The translations under genes were made by a program, and so were the position numbers. This document shows, one piece after another, positions 1 to 5,466 of a stretch of DNA of 5,518 bases (position 1 is the stretch's first letter; the number at the start of each line of letters is the position of its first letter). Under the pieces are notes generated by a model. It did no database searches. It was not told where the DNA came from and saw nothing but the letters and a program-made list of their open reading frames with translations. Where the stretch lies: NCBI GenBank assembly GCA_029939445.1, contig JAOZSY010000026.1, forward strand, positions 12,841 through 18,358, read 5' to 3'. Source of the stretch: Bacteroidales bacterium (GTDB taxonomy: Bacteria; Bacteroidota; Bacteroidia; Bacteroidales; UBA1556).

Positions 1-105
1 CCTTTTAGCCTTTTATCTTTAGCCTTATCTAAACTATATACTTTCTGCGCTATGTGGTTTCTATCAAATAAACAATTAAACGCCTCAACCAATAAACAAA
101 ATCAC

Positions 106-113
106 TACCTTTG
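106..113 (+). promoter_or_regulatory. Bacteroidota -7 promoter element of the M49 lipoprotein gene
   Basis: TACCTTTG matches the Bacteroidota sigma consensus TAnnTTTG at every defined position and is followed by CA, as in the two other promoters of this window. No convincing -33 TTG is seen 17-23 bases upstream, where the sequence is A- and C-rich, so the call rests on the -7 element alone. The transcript would start near 118, giving a leader of about 30 nt before the start codon at 152. Confidence 0.6.
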
Positions 114-151
114 CACCTCAAGAAATAAATTAACATAACACATACACAATT

Positions 152-1825
152 ATGATTAAAAAATTAATACTTATGATGAGCGTTATTGCATTATTTGGGC
201 TAATGGCCTGTAATGATACAGCTAATATTGCTCCTGACCAAAAGGCTGAGGAAACTCAAACAGCAACTTACGAAGCAATTGATGGCATTGACTATAATGC
301 TTATGCAAAAGTTACATTAACGGCGGATATAAGCCACCTAAGCGATAGCGAGAAAGATATTCTTCGTATTATGTTTCAGGTTGCTGATATAATGGATGAT
401 ATCTTTTGGACGCAAACTTATGGCGATAAAGATGCTTTACTTGCAGGAATAAGTGATCCTAATATTAAGCAATTTGCTACTATTAACTACGGACCTTGGG
501 ATATCCTTAATATGGAAGAGAATAAGCCATTCCTTAAAGGTTTCGAAACTCGTCCTGCTGGGGCAAACTTCTATCCTAGTGATATGACTAAGGAAGAATT
601 TGAAGCATTTGAAGATCCAAACAAAGCTAATCTTTATACTCTTGTAAAACGTGATGAGAATGGTAAATTATATACTCAATGGTATCATGAGGCTTATGAA
701 AGTCAAGTGCAAGAAGCAGCAAAATTATTGAGAAAAGCTTCTACTATTGCCGAAGATGCAGGTCTTAAAAAGTATTTAGAGCTACGCGCTGTGGCATTGC
801 TTACTGATGAGTATCAGGAGAGTGATATGGCTTGGATGGATATGAAAACTTCTAATATTGACATGGTTGTTGGGCCTATAGAAAACTACCTTGATGCATT
901 ATTTGGTTATAAAGCTGCTCACGAATCTTTCATTCTTATAAAGGATGTTGAGTGGAGTGATAAGCTTAAGTATTACGCGCAGTTTTTACCTCAAATGCAA
1001 AAAGAACTACCTGTTGACGCTAAGTATAAGCAAGAAACTCCTGGCTCTGATGTGGATCTTAATGCATATGATGTAGTATATTATGCTGGAGATTGTAACG
1101 AAGCTGGTAAAACAATTGCAATTAACCTACCAAATGATGAAGAAGTGCAATTGAAGAAGGGCTCTCGTAAGTTGCAACTTAAAAATGCAATGAAAGCTAA
1201 GTTCGATAAGATTCTAGTTCCTATTTCGCAACAATTAATTGTTGAGGATCTTCGCCAACATATTAAGTTTAATTCATTTTTTGAAAACACTATGTTTCAT
1301 GAAGTATCGCATGGTATGGGAATAAAAAATACAATTACCGGCAATGGCTCTGTACGTATAGCTCTTAAAGAGCAATATTCTGCAATTGAAGAAGGTAAGG
1401 CTGATATTTTGGGATTATTTCTTGTTACTAAATTAGCTAATATGGGAGAACTTAAGGTCGATCTTAAAGACAACTATGTAACGTTTATGACAAGTATATT
1501 CCGTAGTATTCGCTTTGGTGCATCAAGTGCTCATGGCAAAGCAAATCTTATTCGATACAATTATTTCTTAGAGCGTGGAGCTTTTAGTAGAAATGAAGCT
1601 GGTCTTTATAATATTGATTTTGAGAAGATGCAAGAAGCGTCAACTGCTCTTACAATAGAGATTTTAGAAGTTCAAGGAAATGGAGATTATGATGCGGCTA
1701 AAGCTTTTGTTGACAAATGGACTACTATTACTCCAGAGTTAAGTGCAGACCTGCAACGTTTGTCTGATGCTGGAATTCCTAAGGATATATATTATGAGCA
1801 AGGGCCAAGTGTTCTAGGTTTATAG
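152..1825 (+). CDS. M49 family (dipeptidyl peptidase III-like) zinc peptidase, predicted lipoprotein
   Basis: This 557-residue protein is a predicted zinc metallopeptidase of the M49 (dipeptidyl peptidase III) group, whose characterised members remove dipeptides from the N-terminus of short peptides. Residues 1-19 form a lipoprotein signal peptide (MIKK, hydrophobic core, L-M-A) with C20 as the lipidation site, so it should be anchored in the envelope on the periplasmic or outer side. The zinc site is H383-E-V-S-H387 plus E413-E-G-K-A-D418, with H383, H387 and E414 as likely ligands and E384 as catalytic base. YYAGDCNEAGK (about 309-319) and INLPNDE (324-330) resemble the substrate-strand region of the family. 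AHGKAN around H461 resembles the AHxxA segment of human DPP III, whose histidine is important for catalysis. The HEXXH pentapeptide, instead of the usual HEXXGH, groups it with the short bacterial forms such as that of Caldithrix abyssi. It has its own promoter and terminator. Membership is secure; exact substrates are not known. I assign no gene symbol. Confidence 0.88.
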   Translation: MIKKLILMMSVIALFGLMACNDTANIAPDQKAEETQTATYEAIDGIDYNAYAKVTLTADISHLSDSEKDILRIMFQVADIMDDIFWTQTYGDKDALLAGISDPNIKQFATINYGPWDILNMEENKPFLKGFETRPAGANFYPSDMTKEEFEAFEDPNKANLYTLVKRDENGKLYTQWYHEAYESQVQEAAKLLRKASTIAEDAGLKKYLELRAVALLTDEYQESDMAWMDMKTSNIDMVVGPIENYLDALFGYKAAHESFILIKDVEWSDKLKYYAQFLPQMQKELPVDAKYKQETPGSDVDLNAYDVVYYAGDCNEAGKTIAINLPNDEEVQLKKGSRKLQLKNAMKAKFDKILVPISQQLIVEDLRQHIKFNSFFENTMFHEVSHGMGIKNTITGNGSVRIALKEQYSAIEEGKADILGLFLVTKLANMGELKVDLKDNYVTFMTSIFRSIRFGASSAHGKANLIRYNYFLERGAFSRNEAGLYNIDFEKMQEASTALTIEILEVQGNGDYDAAKAFVDKWTTITPELSADLQRLSDAGIPKDIYYEQGPSVLGL

Positions 1826-1849
1826 TATAATTCGTAGTACATAATATTG

Positions 1850-1883
1850 AAAGCCCTAAAAGTAATTATTTTTAGGGCTTTTT
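1850..1883 (+). terminator. Intrinsic terminator after the M49 peptidase gene
   Basis: An 11-bp perfect stem (1851-1861 with 1870-1880, core AAGCCCTAAAA) closes an 8-nt loop and runs into a T tract at 1879-1883. A1850 and T1881 can add one more pair. It lies 25 bases after the stop codon. The stem is also symmetric enough, with A residues at its 5' foot, to work on the minus strand, but no minus-strand gene is seen to need it. Confidence 0.9.
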
Positions 1884-1884
1884 A

Positions 1885-2091
1885 TATGGGAAGCAGTTTC
1901 TTAATTTAGATTAGAAAACTAAATATGCATTATTGCTATAGTTGTCATAGCAGGTAGTTAAAAACACACCCATTTATAGGTGTTAGTATAATTCAAACTA
2001 TCTTTTTTTTATTACAATAAGTGATTAATACTACTGTATTTCTGTATTTTATATATTTAACAAAAAAATGCGATATTTTTATTAATAAAGC
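1885..2091. other. Non-coding AT-rich spacer with small hairpins and a T8 run
   Basis: No believable reading frame is present. The segment holds three local inverted repeats in a row: TGCTAT/ATAGCA (1934-1939 with 1947-1952, 7-nt loop), ACACC/GGTGT (1966-1970 with 1979-1983, 8-nt loop) and a weak TAGT/ACTA (1984-1987 with 1997-2000), followed by eight T at 2003-2010. This could be a backup terminator or the end of a small transcript, but no promoter of the TAnnTTTG type precedes it. Beyond 2011 only plain AT-rich sequence is seen up to the promoter at 2092. Confidence 0.45.
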
Positions 2092-2121
2092 TTTGTTGAT
2101 AAAGAAATATGTTTATCTTTG
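2092..2121 (+). promoter_or_regulatory. Promoter for the structured non-coding segment
   Basis: TTTG at 2092-2095 and TATCTTTG at 2114-2121 match both parts of the Bacteroidota housekeeping promoter (-33 TTTG or TTG, -7 TAnnTTTG) with 18 bases between them. The -7 element is perfect and is followed by CA. The expected transcript start is about 2126-2128. No start codon with a believable frame follows before rpsL, so it drives either a small RNA or a long leader of the ribosomal operon. Confidence 0.75.
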
Positions 2122-2126
2122 CACTC

Positions 2127-2277
2127 GCTAAAAATGAGACATATGTCTTAATATTTAGTAAAGTATAAGATAAATTAGTAGGAACCTGACAAGGATAGAC
2201 CGATATAGGTTCCAAAAAAGAGTTATTAAATAACAATCTCTTTTGGGTCTGAATATATGTCCAACCTACCAATTTTT
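2127..2277 (+). ncRNA. Candidate structured small RNA or attenuator leader upstream of rpsL
   Basis: The segment begins at the predicted start of a full promoter, contains no credible protein frame, and ends in TTTTT at 2273-2277. Perfect stems seen by eye are GGAACCT/AGGTTCC (2181-2187 with 2207-2213), AAAAGAG/CTCTTTT (2216-2222 with 2238-2244) and TCTTA/TAAGA (2146-2150 with 2166-2170). A long-range stem joins GACATATGT (2138-2146) to ATATATGTC (2253-2261, one G-U). AAAAAT (2130-2135) can pair with ATTTTT (2272-2277) to close the ends. AGACC (2197-2201), inside the first hairpin's loop, complements GGTCT (2246-2250) and could form a pseudoknot. A competing stem, 2172-2182 with 2265-2275 (one mismatch), leads into the T run. 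It may be a free RNA (a 6S-like or Bacteroidales-type RNA is possible) or a regulatory leader. I recognise no specific family, and AT-rich sequence makes some pairings cheap. Confidence 0.5.
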
Positions 2278-2304
2278 CAATACATTTTAATAATAATTAG
2301 ATTG

Positions 2305-2332
2305 ATATTTACAGTTTTAAAGCTGTCAATAT
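2305..2332 (+). other. Imperfect hairpin between the structured segment and the rpsL promoter
   Basis: ATATT-T-ACAG (2305-2314) pairs with CTGT-C-AATAT (2323-2332) across an 8-nt loop, giving nine pairs and one T-C mismatch. There is no T run directly after it, so it does not look like a terminator. It would lie in the leader of any transcript that reads through from the 2092 promoter into rpsL. Its role is unknown. Confidence 0.35.
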
Positions 2333-2358
2333 TCTGATATTCAATATTTAAACAATAC

Positions 2359-2386
2359 TTTGTTGATAAGTATTTTAATATGTTGG
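2359..2386 (+). promoter_or_regulatory. Weak second promoter candidate for the str operon
   Basis: TTTG at 2359-2362 lies inside a 12-base repeat shared with the 2092 promoter, and TATGTTGG at 2379-2386 fits TAnnTTTG at all but one defined position, with 16 bases between them. The match is weaker than the promoter at 2383-2412, which overlaps it, so it may be only an upstream element or chance. Confidence 0.25.
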
Positions 2387-2412
2387 GTATTGTGGATTTA
2401 GTTGTACTTTTG
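2383..2412 (+). promoter_or_regulatory. Main promoter of the rpsL-rpsG-fusA-rpsJ operon
   Basis: TACTTTTG at 2405-2412 is a perfect TAnnTTTG -7 element, and TTG at 2383-2385 lies 19 bases upstream at the right distance for the -33 element. The transcript would begin near 2415-2418, leaving a leader of about 60 nt that is AT-rich without a Shine-Dalgarno sequence, as is usual for highly expressed Bacteroidota genes. Confidence 0.78.
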
Positions 2413-2416
2413 CAGC

Positions 2417-2431
2417 CCCGTAAATAACGGG
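2417..2431 (+). promoter_or_regulatory. Small GC-rich hairpin near the 5' end of the str operon mRNA
   Basis: CCCGT (2417-2421) and ACGGG (2427-2431) form a perfect 5-bp stem with the 5-nt loop AAATA. It stands out in a leader that is otherwise almost all A and T, and lies at or within a few bases of the expected transcription start. A 5'-terminal hairpin could protect the mRNA from decay or be a regulatory site; this role is inferred. Confidence 0.45.
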
Positions 2432-2478
2432 AAATTAGAACATAATTATCAATTGAAGCAAATATTTTTTATTAAATT

Positions 2479-2856
2479 ATGCCAACAATACAACAGTTAA
2501 TCAGAAAAGGTCGCAAGAAGCTGACTGACAAAAGCAACTCTCCAGCTTTGGACTCATGTCCACAGCGTCGAGGAGTTTGTGTACGTGTATACACTACTAC
2601 ACCAAAAAAGCCTAACTCGGCAATGCGTAAAGTAGCTCGTGTGCGTTTGACTAATGGAAAAGAGGTTAACGCCTATATTCCTGGAGAAGGTCACAACTTA
2701 CAAGAGCACTCTATTGTACTTATTAGAGGAGGTAGAGTTAAAGATTTACCAGGAGTACGTTACCATATCGTACGTGGAGCTTTAGATACGTTAGGAGTAG
2801 ATGGTCGTACTCAACGTCGTTCAAAGTATGGAACTAAGCGTCCTAAGAAGAAATAA
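2479..2856 (+). CDS. rpsL: 30S ribosomal protein S12
   Basis: S12 lies at the decoding centre of the 30S subunit and controls tRNA selection accuracy; it is also the classic site of streptomycin resistance. The 125-residue product aligns along its whole length with the family, which is about 124 residues in E. coli. The N-terminus is MPTIQQLIRKGRKK, followed by CPQRRGVCVRVYTTTPKKPN (27-46), GEGHNLQEHS (69-78) and RGGRVKDLPGVRYH (83-96). Residues K43 and K88 are the wild-type, streptomycin-sensitive ones, and D89 is the position that RimO methylthiolates in other bacteria. The C-terminus ends in a basic tail (KRPKKK). The ATG start fits the family start and has an AU-rich leader with no Shine-Dalgarno sequence. 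It is the first gene of the str operon, driven by the promoter at 2383-2412, with rpsG 29 bases downstream. Confidence 0.99.
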   Translation: MPTIQQLIRKGRKKLTDKSNSPALDSCPQRRGVCVRVYTTTPKKPNSAMRKVARVRLTNGKEVNAYIPGEGHNLQEHSIVLIRGGRVKDLPGVRYHIVRGALDTLGVDGRTQRRSKYGTKRPKKK

Positions 2857-2860
2857 GAAT

Positions 2861-2883
2861 TTTCATTATTAAATAAGATGAAA
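2861..2883 (+). promoter_or_regulatory. Intercistronic hairpin before rpsG with a three-codon mini-ORF
   Basis: TTTCATT (2861-2867) pairs with GATGAAA (2877-2883; one G-U) over a 9-nt loop, filling most of the 29-base gap between rpsL and rpsG. Its 3' arm contains an ATG (2878) that opens the mini-frame Met-Lys-Gln-stop, whose TGA (2887-2889) overlaps the rpsG start at 2886. In E. coli the rpsL-rpsG gap is where S7 binds to repress the operon. Here the gap is far shorter, so any such role is only a guess. Confidence 0.35.
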
Positions 2884-2885
2884 CA

Positions 2886-3356
2886 ATGAGAAAACAAAAG
2901 CCAAAAGTACGAATTACATTACCGGATCCAAAATTTGGTGATACTTTGGTAACAAAATTCGTAAATAATATGATGGTCGGTGGAAAGAAAAATACTTCAT
3001 ATAGTATTTTCTATAAAGCGATGGATATTGTACAAGATAAGTTGACTGAGGAAAACCCAGTTGAGGTATTTAAAAAGGCATTAACAAACATTACTCCTGC
3101 TGTTGAGGTAAAGAGTCGTCGTATTGGTGGTGCTACTTTTCAGATTCCTACACAGATTTATGCTTCTCGTAAGGAGTCTATAGGTATTAAAGCGCTTATT
3201 GGTGCTGCTCGTAAACGTCACGAAAAGACAATGGGAGAGAAGTTAGCTGGAGAAATTTTAGCTGCTTTTAAAGAAGAAGGTGCTGCCTTCAAGAAGAAAG
3301 AAGAGATTCACCGTATGGCTGAAGCTAATAAAGCATTCTCTCATTTTAGATTTTAA
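2886..3356 (+). CDS. rpsG: 30S ribosomal protein S7
   Basis: S7 binds the 3' major domain of 16S rRNA, starts assembly of the 30S head, and contacts the E-site tRNA and the mRNA exit region. The 156-residue product has the family's usual length and landmarks: the basic N-terminus MRKQKPKVR, the LPDPKFGD segment (about 13-20), GGKKNTSYSIFYKA (about 33-46), VEVKSRRIGGATFQIP (about 73-88), AARKRHEKTM and the C-terminal signature HRMAEANKAFSHFRF. The start at 2886 fits the Bacteroidota S7 N-terminus (MRK); the ATG eight bases upstream is out of frame. It sits 29 bases after rpsL and 19 bases before fusA and is surely co-transcribed with both. In E. coli S7 represses its own operon; whether it does so here is unknown. 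Confidence 0.99.
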   Translation: MRKQKPKVRITLPDPKFGDTLVTKFVNNMMVGGKKNTSYSIFYKAMDIVQDKLTEENPVEVFKKALTNITPAVEVKSRRIGGATFQIPTQIYASRKESIGIKALIGAARKRHEKTMGEKLAGEILAAFKEEGAAFKKKEEIHRMAEANKAFSHFRF

Positions 3357-3375
3357 TATATAGCAAGATATAGAG

Positions 3376-5454
3376 ATGTCGGATTTAAATAATACAAGAA
3401 ATATTGGTATAATGGCTCATATTGATGCGGGTAAAACCACAACAACTGAGCGTATATTATATTATACTGGTAAAAGTTATAAAATTGGTGAGGTGCACGA
3501 TGGTGCAGCTACCATGGACTGGATGGTTCAGGAGCAAGAGCGAGGTATAACAATTACCTCTGCTGCTACTACTGTATTTTGGAAGTATAAAGATATTAAT
3601 AATAAGATTAATATTATTGATACTCCGGGTCACGTTGACTTTACTGTTGAGGTGGAGCGTTCGCTTCGTATCCTTGATGGTGCTGTTGCGTTATTTTGTG
3701 CTGTAGGTGGTGTTGAGCCTCAATCAGAAACTGTTTGGCGTCAAGCTACAAAGTATAAAGTACCTCGTATTAGTTTTGTAAATAAAATGGACCGTTCGGG
3801 TGCCAACTTCCTTCAGGTTGTTGATCAAATCCGCGATCGTCTTAAAGCAAACCCTGTACCTCTTCAAATTCCTATTGGAGCTGAAGATGATTTTAAAGGG
3901 GTTGTTGATTTAATTACTAATAAAGCTTATATCTGGGATGAGGACGATAACGGAGTTACAATTAACGAAGTTCCAGTTCCTGAAGATTTACTTGAAACTG
4001 TTGAGGAATACCGTACTCTATTAGTAGAGGGTGTTGCTGAAGAGGATGATGAGTTATTCGAAAAATACATGGAAGATCCTGATTCTATTACAGAAGAGGA
4101 GATGAAAAAGCATATTCGTAAAGCTACTATCGAGCAACGTATTACTCCGGTAATGTGTGGTTCTGCATTTAAGAACAAAGGTGTTCAAATGCTTTTAGAT
4201 GCTGTTATCGATTTTCTTCCTAGTCCTATGGATGTTGAAGATATTGAAGGAGAAAATCCTGATACTGAAGAAATGGAAACAAGAAGCCCTGATGCTGATG
4301 CTCCATTTTCTGCTTTGGCATTTAAGATTGCTACAGACCCATTTGTTGGTCGTTTAGTATTCTTTAGAGTTTACTCTGGTACACTTAAGGCTGGTTCTTA
4401 TGTGTTGAATACATCTACAGGTAAGAAAGAGAGAATCTCTCGTATTATGCAGATGCACTCTAATAAGCAAAATCCACTTGAAGAAATTCATGCAGGAGAT
4501 ATAGGAGCAGCTGTTGGTTTTAAAACTATACGTACTGGTGATACTCTTTGTGATCAAAAGCATCCAATTATTCTTGAATCAATGGATTTCCCTGATCCTG
4601 TAATTAGTATTGCTATTGAGCCTAAAACTCAAAAGGATATTGATAAATTAGGTAATGGTTTAGCAAAGCTTTCAGAAGAAGATCCTACATTCAAAGTTAA
4701 AACGGATAAGGATAGTGGACAAACAATTATCTCAGGAATGGGAGAGCTTCACTTAGATATTCTTATTGATCGTCTTAAGCGTGAGTTTAAAGTAGAATGT
4801 AATCAAGGTCAACCTCAAGTATCTTATAAAGAAACACTTCTTACAAGTACTGAGCACCGTGAGTCATATAAGAAACAATCTGGTGGACGTGGTAAGTTTG
4901 CTGATATTAAATTCGAAATTGGACCAGCTGACGAAGGAAAAGAAGGTCTTCAATTTATCGATGAGATTAAAGGTGGTAATATTCCTAAAGAATTTATCCC
5001 TTCAGTTGAAAAAGGATTTAAAGAAGCAATGCTTAATGGTCCTTTAGCAGGATTTGAAGTTGAGAATATGAAGGTTCGTCTGTATGATGGTTCTTATCAT
5101 AATGTTGACTCTGATCAGTTATCATTTGAATTAGCTGCTAAAATGGGATTCCGTAATGCATCCTCTAAGATGAAGAAAGCACTTCTTGAGCCTATAATGA
5201 AGGTAGAAGTTGTTACTCCGGATGTATCAATGGGTGATGTAATCGGTGATCTTAATAAAAGACGTGGTATTGTTGATGGCGTAGAAGCTAAAGATGGAAC
5301 ACAAAATATTAAGGCTATGGTGCCATTATCAAATATGTTTGGTTATGTTACTGCCCTAAGAACTATTACTTCGGGTCGTGCAACTTCAACAATGACATTT
5401 GATCATTACTCTGAAGTACCAGATTCAATAGCAGAAGAAATTATCAATAAATAA
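3376..5454 (+). CDS. fusA: Translation elongation factor G (EF-G)
   Basis: EF-G is the cytoplasmic GTPase that drives tRNA-mRNA translocation on the ribosome and, with ribosome recycling factor, helps split the subunits. The 692-residue protein is full length. The G domain shows AHIDAGKT (14-21), the switch region ERGITIT (55-61), DTPGH (82-86, with catalytic H86), NKMD (136-139) and SAF (263-265). Domain II follows from about residue 310, domain III carries GMGELHLD (454-461), domain IV includes SGGRGKFADI, and domain V runs to the end. Complete G motifs and the position in the str operon mark it as the canonical EF-G rather than a diverged paralogue. The fusidic acid-contact region around H459 looks wild type. 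It lies 19 bases after rpsG and 12 bases before rpsJ; the tuf gene that follows fusA in E. coli is absent here. Confidence 0.99.
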   Translation: MSDLNNTRNIGIMAHIDAGKTTTTERILYYTGKSYKIGEVHDGAATMDWMVQEQERGITITSAATTVFWKYKDINNKINIIDTPGHVDFTVEVERSLRILDGAVALFCAVGGVEPQSETVWRQATKYKVPRISFVNKMDRSGANFLQVVDQIRDRLKANPVPLQIPIGAEDDFKGVVDLITNKAYIWDEDDNGVTINEVPVPEDLLETVEEYRTLLVEGVAEEDDELFEKYMEDPDSITEEEMKKHIRKATIEQRITPVMCGSAFKNKGVQMLLDAVIDFLPSPMDVEDIEGENPDTEEMETRSPDADAPFSALAFKIATDPFVGRLVFFRVYSGTLKAGSYVLNTSTGKKERISRIMQMHSNKQNPLEEIHAGDIGAAVGFKTIRTGDTLCDQKHPIILESMDFPDPVISIAIEPKTQKDIDKLGNGLAKLSEEDPTFKVKTDKDSGQTIISGMGELHLDILIDRLKREFKVECNQGQPQVSYKETLLTSTEHRESYKKQSGGRGKFADIKFEIGPADEGKEGLQFIDEIKGGNIPKEFIPSVEKGFKEAMLNGPLAGFEVENMKVRLYDGSYHNVDSDQLSFELAAKMGFRNASSKMKKALLEPIMKVEVVTPDVSMGDVIGDLNKRRGIVDGVEAKDGTQNIKAMVPLSNMFGYVTALRTITSGRATSTMTFDHYSEVPDSIAEEIINK

Positions 5455-5466
5455 GTATACTTTGAT

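Noticed and set aside
4..26. Near-tandem repeat TTTAGCCTT at 4-12 and 18-26
   Set aside because: Only two short copies in T-rich sequence at the window edge; too little to call a repeat element.
1..138. Open frame from the left edge to a TAA at 136-138, which could be the tail of an upstream gene
   Set aside because: It has no recognisable protein similarity, is very short, and runs through the -7 promoter element at 106-113; more likely a chance open frame.
1081..1290. Minus-strand 69-residue frame inside the M49 peptidase gene
   Set aside because: It is fully inside a well-supported gene on the other strand, with no family signature; a shadow frame.
2137..2148. AGACATATGTCT as a 12-base palindromic operator
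   Set aside because: It is a perfect palindrome, but its left arm also has a longer-range partner at 2253-2261 and it lies inside the structured segment. I could not support a separate protein-binding site from sequence alone.
2181..2213. The GGAACCT/AGGTTCC hairpin as part of a tRNA or signal recognition particle RNA
   Set aside because: No cloverleaf arms, no T-loop sequence and no GGAAGGA-type SRP core are present.
2057..2272. Minus-strand 71-residue frame across the structured RNA segment
   Set aside because: It has no minus-strand promoter, no recognisable domain and no neighbouring partner. It also lies on top of the plus-strand promoter and the inverted repeats, which explain the sequence better.
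3927..4178. Minus-strand 83-residue frame inside fusA, rich in serine
   Set aside because: The Ser-rich composition is the mirror of acidic GAA/GAT codons of EF-G; a shadow frame. The same holds for the frames at 4354-4563 and 4859-5047.
5456..5464. Promoter-like TATACTTTG between fusA and rpsJ
   Set aside because: The spacing inside the element does not fit TAnnTTTG in any register, and the 12-base gap leaves no room for a leader; co-transcription is simpler.
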